From an uncultured Bacteroidia bacterium (lineage in GTDB: Bacteria > Bacteroidota > Bacteroidia > NS11-12g > UBA9320): DNA of 58,273 nt. The notes beneath the pieces were generated by a model. The model was not told the origin of the DNA and did not search any database. It saw only the letters and a list, made by a program, of their open reading frames with translations. This document shows positions 36,921 through 45,299 of the stretch, piece after piece. The stretch lies in the NCBI GenBank assembly GCA_905478335.1, contig CAJQIC010000027.1, positions 1-58,273 of the forward strand. The letters run 5' to 3'. The translations under genes were made by a program, and so were the position numbers. Within the stretch, counting starts at the first letter, position 1, and every line of letters begins with the position of its first letter.

Positions 36921-37904
36921 GTGAGTAACGAAATAAAAAGAATAGGGGTATTTACTTCAGGAGGAGACGCTCCTGGGATGAATGCCGCGATACGCGCAGT
37001 TGTCCGAACAGCAGCGTATAGCAATATAGATGTGTATGGTATTCGACGTGGGTATCAGGGCATGATTGACAATGACTTTGTTGAATTAAAATCTAGATCG
37101 GTAGCCAATATTATTCAATCTGGCGGGACGGTTCTAAAAACAGCCCGGTGCGATGATTTTCGAACACCCGAAGGTCGTGCTTTAGCAGCCAAACACTTAA
37201 GAGATCAACAAATAGATGCATTGGTATGCATTGGCGGTAATGGCTCCTACACTGGAGCTATGAAGTTGTACGAAGAACATCGTATCCCAACGATTGGCTT
37301 ACCTGGCACCATTGATAATGATTTATACGGTACTGACTTCACCATAGGTTACGACACAGCCATTAACACGGCGTGCGATGCAATCGACAAAATTAGAGAT
37401 ACCGCAGGATCGCACAATCGCGTGTTTTTGGTTGAAGTTATGGGTAGAGATGCAGGATTTATTGCCCTAGCTGTAGGAATATCGGGTGGAGCAGAGGCAA
37501 TTTTTATCCCCGAACAAAAAGGGGAAATGACACACCTAATGGATCATTTCAAAAATACCGCAAGAAGAACCAAATCTTTTTCGATTGTTGTTGTTGCAGA
37601 AGGCGATAGGCAAGGCGGAGCCTTGGCCATTCAAGAAAGGTTAGAAACGGAGTTTAACGATATTGATGTACGAACGACAATTCTTGGCCATATTCAAAGA
37701 GGTGGCAGTCCAACGGCTAGAGACAGAGTATTAGCCAGCCAATTGGGATATGAGGCTGTTGAGGCATTAAGAAAAGGAGAGGTTTCTAAAGCTGTTGGTA
37801 TAGTTGGAGGAGAAGTCGTTTTAACAGATTTTGAAGTGGCAATTGGAAAATCAAAACAGGTTAATCCTGACTTGATAAGAATGGCCGAAATCCTAGCCAA
37901 CTAA
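36921..37904 (+). CDS. pfkA: 6-phosphofructokinase
   Basis: 327 residues from GTG 36921. Motifs are typical of bacterial ATP-type PFK: GVFTSGGDAPGMNAAIRA, GLPGTIDNDL with catalytic Asp132, VEVMGRDAG and GHIQRGGSPTARDR. It phosphorylates fructose 6-phosphate in glycolysis. Odd: the loop usually written GGDGS reads GGNGS (Asn107), so the aspartate that aligns with E. coli Asp103 at the Mg-ATP site is replaced. A TTG at 36906 lies in the upstream terminator tail and is not used. The 3' end overlaps the convergent gene by 12 bp. Confidence 0.93.
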   Translation: MSNEIKRIGVFTSGGDAPGMNAAIRAVVRTAAYSNIDVYGIRRGYQGMIDNDFVELKSRSVANIIQSGGTVLKTARCDDFRTPEGRALAAKHLRDQQIDALVCIGGNGSYTGAMKLYEEHRIPTIGLPGTIDNDLYGTDFTIGYDTAINTACDAIDKIRDTAGSHNRVFLVEVMGRDAGFIALAVGISGGAEAIFIPEQKGEMTHLMDHFKNTARRTKSFSIVVVAEGDRQGGALAIQERLETEFNDIDVRTTILGHIQRGGSPTARDRVLASQLGYEAVEALRKGEVSKAVGIVGGEVVLTDFEVAIGKSKQVNPDLIRMAEILAN

Positions 37905-38639
37905 TTCAGCAACAGTAATACCTGTAGCCGCATTGGTTAAAATTATTGTATTCGCTTGCGCAATATCTTGAAGACGAATAGACGTAAATTCAACACTTAA
38001 GGCTTTAGCAATATACCTTTGATAAACGCCTTGAACTGGTCCGTGCTGTTCAGCAACGCCACACCACTTGTTCGCTTTTTTTATCAGAATGTTGCTAGAA
38101 AGGGCTTCGCAGATTAACCCCTTATCGTTTAGCAAAATGACATCGTCCAAATCTGATTGGTTTTTTAGATATAATCCAGCTTTTACAAACAAGAGCGCTG
38201 AAGTCGACTTTAACCCAGATAGCACATTTGCTGATTTGGTTATTTCCTCATATATGCCAATTCGGATCGGCTGTCTTGATGACAGCACCTGCTCGACTTG
38301 TTCGAGGTTGAGTACAAAGGAACCAGACCGCTCAGGCACCGGTCTATACCTATAAGTGAGACCAACGTCACACGACTCAGGTATATAGGTTCCGCCGCCC
38401 TCCCTGAAAAAGTCTAACCGAACAATGTCGTTCCCTTTAGGTTGATTTTGAAGGATTTCCGTTTTTAAGCTATCAAACGTTGACGCGTCTGGCCATGTGA
38501 ACTGTAGCAATGCGCCTGCCTTTTTTGCCCGGTCTAGATGAAGAGACCACAAAGGAATATCGTTGTTGATTATGCGCATGGTTTCGAAAAAACCATCGCC
38601 ATACAAGAAGCCACGATTAAAATTGTTTACACTAGCCAT
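37893..38639 (-). CDS. Aminotransferase class IV (PabC/IlvE-like PLP enzyme)
   Basis: 248 residues. Fold-type IV PLP enzyme: GFLYGDGFFETMR near the N-terminus, the PLP lysine in NVLSGLKSTSAL, and the C-terminal TNAATGI phosphate-binding segment. Length and the N-terminal sequence fit 4-amino-4-deoxychorismate lyase (folate pathway) as well as a branched-chain or D-amino-acid aminotransferase. ATG 38639 overlaps the stop of the upstream transporter (ATGGCTAG), so the two are translationally coupled. Confidence 0.82.
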   Translation of the reverse strand: MASVNNFNRGFLYGDGFFETMRIINNDIPLWSLHLDRAKKAGALLQFTWPDASTFDSLKTEILQNQPKGNDIVRLDFFREGGGTYIPESCDVGLTYRYRPVPERSGSFVLNLEQVEQVLSSRQPIRIGIYEEITKSANVLSGLKSTSALLFVKAGLYLKNQSDLDDVILLNDKGLICEALSSNILIKKANKWCGVAEQHGPVQGVYQRYIAKALSVEFTSIRLQDIAQANTIILTNAATGITVAELVG

Positions 38640-39969
38640 AAAACATTCCTGCAACTGCAGCTGTCATTAAGCATGCTAATGTTCCACCTAACAAAGCCCT
38701 TAATCCTAATTTTGCTAACGTGGGGCGTTGATTTGGTGCGATTGTACCAATGCCCCCAATTTGAATGCCTATAGAAGCAAAATTAGAAAATCCACACAGT
38801 GCATATGTCATAATCACTACTGTTCGATTGTTGGCTATTAAACCATTGGATTGCATATTGCCCAAAGAGATATAAGCGATAAATTCATTGATTACTGTTT
38901 TTTCGCCTAACAATTGACCTGCCAAAAGGGTATCGTTCCACGGAATTCCAATCACCCACGCAACGGGAGCAAACAAATATCCAAGTATCATTTGCAATTT
39001 AAACTCCGTATACGTGCCGTCGCTAACCACTTTAACCCATTCATTAAGGCCTGTATTGTGACCTATTACATTTGCTAATAAGTAATTAATCATGGCAATA
39101 AATGCCAAGAATACGAGGATCATTCCACCTACATTAACGGCTAACTTAATACCTTCTGTTGTTCCATTCGAGATAGCCTCTAAAGGCCCGCTTCCAATTT
39201 TCGTTTTATCAATATGTAAATCCTTGTCCACATTTTCCTTTTCGGGAAGCAACATTTTACTAAAGACTATCGCTGCTGGCGCACTTAGCACAGATGCGGT
39301 TAATAAATGTTTGGCGAACATTTGTTGCATTTCAATACTATCGCCTCCAAGCAATCCAATAAATGCGGCAAATACCCCACCAGCTATTGTTGCCATTCCT
39401 CCTGTCATAAGACATAGTATTTCCGAATTGGTCATACTTTTTATATAAGGCTTAACCACAAGTGGCGCTTCAGTTTGCCCAACAAAAACATTGGCTGCAG
39501 CTGCCAAACTTTCTGCACCGCTCAAGCGCATTGTTTTACTCAATATCCATGCAAAACCGTATACAATTTTCTGAAGCACACCCAAATAGTACAATAAAGA
39601 CGTAAGTGCTGAAAAGAAAACTATGGTTGGCAATACTTTAAAAGCAAAGACATACCCTATTGTATGCGTAACTTGTGTAGAGGTACCATCTACGTTCTCC
39701 ATTGAAAACAATTGCGCTACGTCCGGCCACTTCCCAAAAATAAACTGTGCACCTTCATCTGTAAAAGACAATAGCTTAGTAAAGGATGCGGCTAATACTT
39801 CAAATACTTTATCAAACCCTGGCACCTTAAATATTAATAATGCCAGAACGAGCTGCATAGCAACGCCTGACAATACCAATCGCCAATTGATTGATTTTCT
39901 ATGACTACTAGAAATAAATGCTATGGCCAACAGTACGATAAGACCAAGTAATCCTTTAAGTATGTACAT
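38632..39969 (-). CDS. CNT family nucleoside transporter (NupC-like)
   Basis: 445 residues from ATG 39969, with about 10 helices. Signatures of the concentrative nucleoside transporter family are visible: VGQTEAPLVVKPY and MTGGMATIAGGVFAA, and a C-terminal CGFSNFASIGIQIGGIG. It brings nucleosides in with H+ or Na+. The longer frame from 40041 adds 24 residues not seen in the family. A near-consensus -7 box (CACCTTTG, 39974-39981) lies 4 nt before ATG 39969. It is coupled to the following PLP gene. Confidence 0.9.
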   Translation of the reverse strand: MYILKGLLGLIVLLAIAFISSSHRKSINWRLVLSGVAMQLVLALLIFKVPGFDKVFEVLAASFTKLLSFTDEGAQFIFGKWPDVAQLFSMENVDGTSTQVTHTIGYVFAFKVLPTIVFFSALTSLLYYLGVLQKIVYGFAWILSKTMRLSGAESLAAAANVFVGQTEAPLVVKPYIKSMTNSEILCLMTGGMATIAGGVFAAFIGLLGGDSIEMQQMFAKHLLTASVLSAPAAIVFSKMLLPEKENVDKDLHIDKTKIGSGPLEAISNGTTEGIKLAVNVGGMILVFLAFIAMINYLLANVIGHNTGLNEWVKVVSDGTYTEFKLQMILGYLFAPVAWVIGIPWNDTLLAGQLLGEKTVINEFIAYISLGNMQSNGLIANNRTVVIMTYALCGFSNFASIGIQIGGIGTIAPNQRPTLAKLGLRALLGGTLACLMTAAVAGMFYG

Positions 39970-40071
39970 CGGGCAAAGGTGCAAAAAAATGGAATACTTG
40001 GTGACACTTATCGAGACGAATAAAGTCTCCTTTTGAGACATTTTGTTCTTTTTGGGAATTTATCCAATATT

Positions 40072-40087
40072 TGAACAGGCGTGCCAA
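40072..40087 (-). promoter_or_regulatory. Weak sigma-54-like element facing the CNT transporter gene
   Basis: Minus strand TTGGCACG, then CCTG, then TTCA. The -24 half is perfect, but the -12 half has CA where GC is expected. Start would be near 40060, 91 nt before ATG 39969. Confidence 0.2.
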
Positions 40088-40159
40088 CCACACAATATAT
40101 CGCACTAAGCCCTCACTACCAACGCATTATGTAGTTATTTTATTGATTCATCCAAGTTG

Positions 40160-40174
40160 TGGCACAAGGATTGA
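40160..40174 (+). promoter_or_regulatory. Sigma-54-type promoter of small RNA A
   Basis: TGGCAC, five bases, TTGA. The GG and the -13 G are 12 bases apart as RpoN requires; the only consensus mismatch is A for C at -12. Predicted start about 40186. Confidence 0.6.
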
Positions 40175-40185
40175 AATAAACATAA

Positions 40186-40384
40186 CACATCGAATGATCG
40201 ATAAAGACTTTTGATAAATACTATACTACACTACTTATTACTTACTACTTACTACTTACTACTTAAAGTTATTAATTACTGATCTACTACTAAACAAAAC
40301 GCCAAGCGTTTAAATTAATTTAACTTTATTATTAACCATCGCTCGACTCGAGCAGAAAAGCCACCTCACCAGGTGGCTTTTTCA
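40186..40384 (+). ncRNA. Candidate small RNA A (about 200 nt, sigma-54 type promoter)
   Basis: No open reading frame of note. In order: a 5' hairpin (ATCGA/TCGAT, 40189-40202); a tract at 40210-40250 that matches RNA B in 40 of 41 bases and contains no G after its first few bases; two more ACTACTT heptamers to 40264; a small hairpin AAACGC/GCGTTT (40297-40311); ATTAACCAT; a hairpin GCTCGA/TCGAGC (40341-40353); then a terminator. The size, promoter type and paired layout resemble GlmY/GlmZ of enterobacteria, but no sequence similarity is seen. Function unknown. Confidence 0.6.
40358..40382 (+). terminator. Intrinsic terminator of small RNA A
   Basis: Stem GCCACCT (40360-40366) with AGGTGGC (40371-40377), loop CACC, then five T residues. 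Confidence 0.85.
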
Positions 40385-40522
40385 TTTCATGACATTTCTT
40401 TTTTGATTTTGAGACTATTTCTACTTTTGAGAATATATTCCCAATATGCGCTATTTTCTTATTATTGGCACAGTGTGTATTTCGCCAAAAACTATACTTA
40501 AGTCACTGTTTACAAAACACTT

Positions 40523-40541
40523 ATGCCGTTTTTTGCGGCAT
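40523..40541 (+). promoter_or_regulatory. Inverted repeat upstream of the RNA B promoter, possible activator site
   Basis: ATGCCG and CGGCAT separated by seven bases, ending 12 nt before the -24 element. Sigma-54 promoters need an enhancer-binding activator, and such a dyad could be its site, though activator sites usually lie further upstream. A weak terminator or structured leader is an alternative. Confidence 0.35.
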
Positions 40542-40553
40542 TTTCGAATTTGT

Positions 40554-40568
40554 TGGCACACGCATTGC
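40554..40568 (+). promoter_or_regulatory. Sigma-54 promoter of small RNA B
   Basis: TTGGCACACGCATTGCAT at 40553-40570: TGGCAC, five bases, TTGC. All core positions match the RpoN consensus with exact spacing. Predicted start about 40580. Confidence 0.7.
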
Positions 40569-40579
40569 ATTATGTAAAT

Positions 40580-40792
40580 CGTTCAACACGAACAAAGAAA
40601 TTAAAACATTTGATAAATACTACACTACACTACTTATTACTTACTACTTGAAAATTATTTAAAATTCTGTTTTTACTATTTTTACTACTATTAAGCTTAA
40701 GCCCGTGAGGGACAAGTAAAACTAACCACTAATTACTACCATGCTCTAATTAAGAGCTTAAAGGCCGCCTTAACTAAGCGGCCTTTTCTTTT
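40580..40792 (+). ncRNA. Candidate small RNA B (about 210 nt, sigma-54 promoter)
   Basis: No credible coding region. Architecture parallels RNA A: 5' hairpin GTTC/GAAC (40581-40593), the shared tract at 40609-40649 (only one base different from A), a hairpin CCC-GTGA-GGG with a GNRA-type loop (40702-40711), ATTACTACCAT, a hairpin GCTCT/AGAGC (40743-40757), then a terminator. Hairpins at matching positions have different sequences but keep pairing, which supports selection on structure. The alternative is a regulated leader for icmF, whose -7 box starts about 20 nt after the terminator. Confidence 0.6.
40761..40790 (+). terminator. Intrinsic terminator of small RNA B
   Basis: Stem AAGGCCGC with GCGGCCTT across a 9-nt loop, followed by a T-rich tail. 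It ends about 20 nt before the icmF -7 box. Confidence 0.82.
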
Positions 40793-40811
40793 ATGTCAAA
40801 TACGAAAAGAA

Positions 40812-40819
40812 TATCTTTG
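40812..40819 (+). promoter_or_regulatory. TAnnTTTG -7 box of icmF
   Basis: TATCTTTG, 18 nt before ATG 40838. It lies downstream of the ATG at 40793, so that longer frame is not the product. Confidence 0.55.
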
Positions 40820-40837
40820 CCCTTCGTTTTTGCAATT

Positions 40838-43800
40838 ATGGAAAATCAGTCTCCCTATACCCCTAAAAATAAAGTTCGTATCGTTACTGCAGCATCTTTG
40901 TTTGACGGACATGATGCAGCAATCAACGTGATGCGACGTATCATCCAATCAACAGGTTGCGAAGTCATACATTTAGGGCACGACAGAAGTGCTGAAGAAG
41001 TAGTCAACACTGCAATACAAGAAGATGCCAATGCCATAGCCATGACGAGTTACCAAGGTGGTCATAACGAGTATTTCAAATACATGTATGACTTACTTAA
41101 CGAAAAGGGGGCAGGTCACATCAAGCTGTTTGGTGGAGGAGGTGGTACGATTCTTCCATCTGAAATTGCTGATTTACAAGCTTATGGCATAACGAAGATA
41201 TATCATCCTGATGATGGGAGATCAATGGGACTTCAAGGAATGATCAACGATTTGGTTGAACAATCTGATTATCCAACGGGTTACGGACTTAATGGAGAGG
41301 TAGAGTCATTCCGCAAGCAGAACAAAATGTCTATTGCGCGGGTTATTTCCGCAGCAGAAAACTTCCCTAAAGAAAACAAAGACTTATTAGACTCCATAAA
41401 AATTGAAGCGCAAACAATAGCAACTCCAGTATTGGGAATTACCGGAACTGGTGGAGCAGGCAAGAGCAGTTTGGTTGACGAATTGGTACGTAGGTTTTTA
41501 AACGATTTTGCAGACAAATCAATAGCCATTATCTCTGTTGACCCTAGTAAAAGAAAGACTGGAGGCGCTTTGCTTGGTGATAGAATTCGCATGAACAGCA
41601 TACGCAATGACCGTGTGTACATGCGCTCTTTAGCCACACGTCAAGCCAACTTAGCCCTTTCAGCGCATATTGATACGGCTAAAGATATTCTTAAGGTTGC
41701 CGGTTATGACTTGATCATTCTGGAAACCTCCGGTATTGGCCAAAGCGATACAGAAATTACAGACCACAGTGATGCTAGCCTTTATGTGATGACACCTGAA
41801 TACGGTGCTGCGACACAGTTGGAAAAAATCGATATGCTAGACTTTGCTGATGTCATTGCCATTAACAAGTTTGACAAACGCGGTGCTTTAGATGCCTTAC
41901 GTGATGTTAAGAAGCAATTTCAGCGCAATCACAAATTATTTGATGCCAAGGTGGACGACATGCCAGTGTATGGCACGATTGCAAGTCAATTTAACGACCC
42001 AGGTGTTAATGCGCTTTACAGCACCCTGATTGACACGATTAATACAAAGACGGGATCGAATTTTTCTTCTTCTTATGGAGAAGAGGTTTCAGAATCCGAA
42101 AAAATATACATCATCCCTCCACAACGTGTACGTTACCTTTCTGAGATTTCAGAGAATAACAGGGGGTACGACAAATGGGCTAAAACCCAAGCTGGTATTG
42201 CCCAAAAGTTGTTCGGCATTCGCAAAACGATAGAAACAATCAGAGAGACAAAGGTTTCAGACGCCGACCGGATAATCAAAGATTTGGACGAAACCTATAC
42301 CAAAGTCGCGTTAGACTTTGACCCAAAACTTCAGGTGCTAGTTGACGAATGGCCAGCGGTAAAAGAAGCTTACGCAAACGACATTTACTCGTATTTCGTT
42401 CGAAACAAAGAAATCAAAGTAGAGACAAAAACAACGTCCTTGTCTCATCAAAAAATCAGCAAGGTGTCGCTGCCTAAATACGAAGCTTGGGGAGACGTGC
42501 TACAATGGAATTTGCAAGAAAATGTTCCAGGCAAATTCCCATACACCGCTGGAATTTACCCTTTTAAACGACAAGGTGAAGACCCAACACGGATGTTTGC
42601 TGGAGAGGGTGGACCAGAACGAACCAACAAACGCTTTCACTACTTAAGTAGCGATATGCCAGCCAAAAGGCTGAGCACGGCCTTCGACTCCGTCACTCTT
42701 TATGGAAACGACCCAGATTACAGACCAGACATCTATGGCAAAATTGGTAATGCTGGCGTTAGTATTTGCTGCTTAGACGATGCCAAAAAACTTTACTCTG
42801 GCTTCAACTTAGCTCACCAAATGACGTCGGTATCGATGACTATAAACGGTCCAGCGCCAATGTTACTTGGGTACTTCATGAATGCCGCAATAGACCAGCA
42901 ATGCGAGCTATACATTAAGGAAAACAACCTAGAAGCAGAAGTCAAAACCAAAATCGCTTCGTACTTCAAGGATAAGGGAACAAACCAACCTACTTATAAC
43001 GGAGATCTGCCAGAAGGAAACGACGGACTCGGTTTAATGCTATTGGGTTTAACAGGCGACAAAGTTTTGCCAGCTGAGGTGTACAACGACATCAAAGCCA
43101 AGACGTTAAGTCAGGTTCGAGGGACGGTGCAAGCAGACATACTTAAAGAAGATCAGGCCCAAAATACGTGTATCTTTTCTACTGAATTCGCCTTGCGATT
43201 AATGGGTGACGTACAAGAGTACTTTATCCAAAGCAAGGTTCGAAACTTTTACTCGGTTTCTATATCAGGATACCACATTGCTGAAGCAGGTGCTAATCCA
43301 ATTTCTCAACTTGCCTTTACACTTGCCAACGGTTTCACATATGTGGAATACTACTTAAGTCGTGGCATGGACATCAACGAATTTGGCCCCAACCTGTCGT
43401 TCTTCTTTTCTAACGGTATCGACCCAGAATATGCTGTGATTGGACGTGTTGCCAGACGCATATGGGCAAAAGCCATGAAACTTAAATACGGTGCAGACGA
43501 GCGAAGTCAAATGTTGAAATACCACATTCAGACCAGTGGGCGCAGTTTGCATGCACAAGAAATAGACTTTAACGATATCCGTACAACGCTTCAGGCTTTG
43601 TACGCCATTTATGACAACTGCAATAGCCTGCACACCAATGCGTACGATGAAGCCATCACAACGCCAACCGAAGAGAGTGTTAGACGCGCGGTTGCGATTC
43701 AGTTAATTATTAACCGTGAGCTAGGTTTAGCGAAAAATGAAAACCCGCTTCAAGGCTCATTTATCATTGAAGAGTTGACCGACTTGGTAGAAGAAGCGGT

Positions 43801-44218
43801 ATTGACTGAATTTGACAAAATCACTGACCGTGGTGGCGTACTTGGCGCCATGGAAACCATGTACCAACGCTCGAAAATACAGGAAGAAAGCCTGTACTAT
43901 GAAACCTTAAAACATACAGGAGAATTCCCTATCATCGGCGTAAACACATTCTTGAGCAGCAAAGGGTCGCCAACCATCTTACCTAAAGAAGTTATTCGTG
44001 CAACTAAGGAAGAAAAGGAATTTCAGATAGACACCTTGACGTCGTTGCATAAGAGAAACGAAGGTGAATCAAAAGACCTACTTAAAAGCCTACAGCAAAG
44101 TGCTTTACGAAACGAAAACGTGTTTGACAAACTCATGGAAGTATGTAAATACTGCTCGTTAGGAGAAATTACTGAAGCACTATTTGAAGTAGGTGGGCAG
44201 TACAGAAGAAACATGTAA
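40838..44218 (+). CDS. icmF: Fused isobutyryl-CoA mutase/GTPase IcmF
   Basis: 1126 residues, the IcmF size. N-terminal cobalamin-binding domain ([15 protein letters not shown], with GGGGGT later), a MeaB-like G-protein chaperone module with P-loop [10 protein letters not shown] (about residues 200-210) and NKFD, then the TIM-barrel acyl-CoA mutase domain to the end. IcmF interconverts isobutyryl-CoA and n-butyryl-CoA, or isovaleryl/pivalyl-CoA, with adenosylcobalamin; the G-domain loads and protects the cofactor. Domain order and fusion separate it from methylmalonyl-CoA mutase. It is transcribed alone. The exact acyl-CoA substrate is not fixed by what I can read. Confidence 0.93.
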   Translation: MENQSPYTPKNKVRIVTAASLFDGHDAAINVMRRIIQSTGCEVIHLGHDRSAEEVVNTAIQEDANAIAMTSYQGGHNEYFKYMYDLLNEKGAGHIKLFGGGGGTILPSEIADLQAYGITKIYHPDDGRSMGLQGMINDLVEQSDYPTGYGLNGEVESFRKQNKMSIARVISAAENFPKENKDLLDSIKIEAQTIATPVLGITGTGGAGKSSLVDELVRRFLNDFADKSIAIISVDPSKRKTGGALLGDRIRMNSIRNDRVYMRSLATRQANLALSAHIDTAKDILKVAGYDLIILETSGIGQSDTEITDHSDASLYVMTPEYGAATQLEKIDMLDFADVIAINKFDKRGALDALRDVKKQFQRNHKLFDAKVDDMPVYGTIASQFNDPGVNALYSTLIDTINTKTGSNFSSSYGEEVSESEKIYIIPPQRVRYLSEISENNRGYDKWAKTQAGIAQKLFGIRKTIETIRETKVSDADRIIKDLDETYTKVALDFDPKLQVLVDEWPAVKEAYANDIYSYFVRNKEIKVETKTTSLSHQKISKVSLPKYEAWGDVLQWNLQENVPGKFPYTAGIYPFKRQGEDPTRMFAGEGGPERTNKRFHYLSSDMPAKRLSTAFDSVTLYGNDPDYRPDIYGKIGNAGVSICCLDDAKKLYSGFNLAHQMTSVSMTINGPAPMLLGYFMNAAIDQQCELYIKENNLEAEVKTKIASYFKDKGTNQPTYNGDLPEGNDGLGLMLLGLTGDKVLPAEVYNDIKAKTLSQVRGTVQADILKEDQAQNTCIFSTEFALRLMGDVQEYFIQSKVRNFYSVSISGYHIAEAGANPISQLAFTLANGFTYVEYYLSRGMDINEFGPNLSFFFSNGIDPEYAVIGRVARRIWAKAMKLKYGADERSQMLKYHIQTSGRSLHAQEIDFNDIRTTLQALYAIYDNCNSLHTNAYDEAITTPTEESVRRAVAIQLIINRELGLAKNENPLQGSFIIEELTDLVEEAVLTEFDKITDRGGVLGAMETMYQRSKIQEESLYYETLKHTGEFPIIGVNTFLSSKGSPTILPKEVIRATKEEKEFQIDTLTSLHKRNEGESKDLLKSLQQSALRNENVFDKLMEVCKYCSLGEITEALFEVGGQYRRNM

Positions 44219-44235
44219 GCGAAAGAAGTTCTGCG

Positions 44236-45231
44236 CTACTTTGTTTCAGCAGAATACGTATACGTTACTTCGGCTACTGTAATTCGGGGTGGACCACCAC
44301 CTTTTGAATCGTACGTCACTGGAGAAAGTTCCCTTTCAATTTTGCCGTTTGTCTGATCTCGAATAAAGGTTGTTGTCGATTTGATGCCAGATATTGGATC
44401 AGATTTGGTATTCATCAACTCATATCCATTTCTATCGTATCGATGATCTTCTAGCAACACCCATTCTTCTTTATAATAGACTTTGCTTGCTTTCAGTTGC
44501 CAATTCAGATCATACCGACTTATGCGCATTAAGGTGGCGCTATCCCCTCGATAAAGATTATATCTTATTTCTTGTTCTTCCCCAAGGTCAGAAATTGTCA
44601 TTGATGAATAAACCGTTTCGGTACCCTTCAAAACGAGTTTACCATCTCTTAACCACAAGTAACTTGGGTTTGGATCTGGAAATGGGCTACCATCTAAACC
44701 AACGAGAGGACCAACTCGTTTATATCTGGCCATATCTCCAATTAACGTATCATAAACGATTGTGGGCAGTAACGTTAACCGCTGATAAGGCTGATCGAAA
44801 TAAGACCACCCCTCGTCAATACGGTCTACGTTACCATTAATGCGGTATGTCCAAGTCTTGTGATATACGCTGTCCCAACCTGAATTCGTCTTAAACGAAT
44901 CAATTTTTGCGATTAGCCTAGACAGGCTATCGTAGGTATAAATCGTCAGCTTATAACTGTCCGAACCATCCGAATCAATTACGGAGTCCAACGTGGCCCG
45001 ATCATTATAATAATAGGCAACTATTCGCGTAGTGCTGTTTCCGGATTTAACCATCTTTTCAAGATACCTTGTACCGCTGGCTTTGATGTACGCATGTGTG
45101 TGGATATCAACCAAACGACAGTCTTCATAAAACGGGTTGTCGTATACGAATACCACGGCATCCTGACTTAGCGCCACCATTGGAGAGCAAATGACAAAAA
45201 TGAATAGTAGTCGTAATTGCTTTTGAAGCAT
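44236..45231 (-). CDS. Secreted protein of unknown function
   Basis: 331 residues from ATG 45231, with a signal peptide ending near ALSQ. The body is beta-rich with repeated tyrosine-aspartate turns (IYTYDSLSRLIAKID, SRYDLNWQLK, DHRYDRNGYEL) like the YD motifs of RHS-type proteins, but no toxin or core domain is seen. The longer frame from 45276 adds 15 polar residues before the signal; a perfect -7 box 3 nt before ATG 45231 settles the start. It is divergent from the bestrophin gene. Confidence 0.7.
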   Translation of the reverse strand: MLQKQLRLLFIFVICSPMVALSQDAVVFVYDNPFYEDCRLVDIHTHAYIKASGTRYLEKMVKSGNSTTRIVAYYYNDRATLDSVIDSDGSDSYKLTIYTYDSLSRLIAKIDSFKTNSGWDSVYHKTWTYRINGNVDRIDEGWSYFDQPYQRLTLLPTIVYDTLIGDMARYKRVGPLVGLDGSPFPDPNPSYLWLRDGKLVLKGTETVYSSMTISDLGEEQEIRYNLYRGDSATLMRISRYDLNWQLKASKVYYKEEWVLLEDHRYDRNGYELMNTKSDPISGIKSTTTFIRDQTNGKIERELSPVTYDSKGGGPPRITVAEVTYTYSAETK

Positions 45232-45234
45232 CCC

Positions 45235-45242
45235 CAAAGATA
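45235..45242 (-). promoter_or_regulatory. TAnnTTTG -7 box 3 nt before ATG 45231
   Basis: TATCTTTG on the minus strand, then GGG, then ATG. It decides the start of this gene and predicts a leaderless mRNA. Confidence 0.55.
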
Positions 45243-45285
45243 ACGCTGAATTATAGTTTTCGTTATGGGTTTTCATTCCTTCTAC

Positions 45286-45293
45286 TATTTTTG
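45286..45293 (+). promoter_or_regulatory. TAnnTTTG -7 box 6 nt before the bestrophin gene
   Basis: TATTTTTG, six bases, ATG 45300. A TTG start at 45291 would lie in the box. Confidence 0.5.
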
Positions 45294-45299
45294 TCTGAC

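Noticed and set aside
40210-40264. ACTACTT repeats considered as a CRISPR or plasmid iteron array
   Set aside because: Units are 7 bp and contiguous, and they lie within a structured transcript with promoter and terminator; no replication gene is near.
40466-40482. TTGGCACAGTGTGTATT resembling a second RpoN promoter upstream of RNA B
   Set aside because: The -12 half reads GTAT instead of TTGC at the required spacing, so only the -24 half matches.
40465-40662. 65-codon open frame over the RNA B promoter region
   Set aside because: No plausible start signal or protein features; it crosses the sigma-54 promoter, a dyad and the shared RNA tract.
40793-40837. ATG 40793 as the icmF start
   Set aside because: It precedes the icmF -7 box and sits on the tail of the RNA B terminator; ATG 40838 fits the family N-terminus.
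44394-44840. 148-codon frame opposite the secreted protein at 44236-45231
   Set aside because: No family features; the minus-strand gene has a signal peptide and a decisive promoter.
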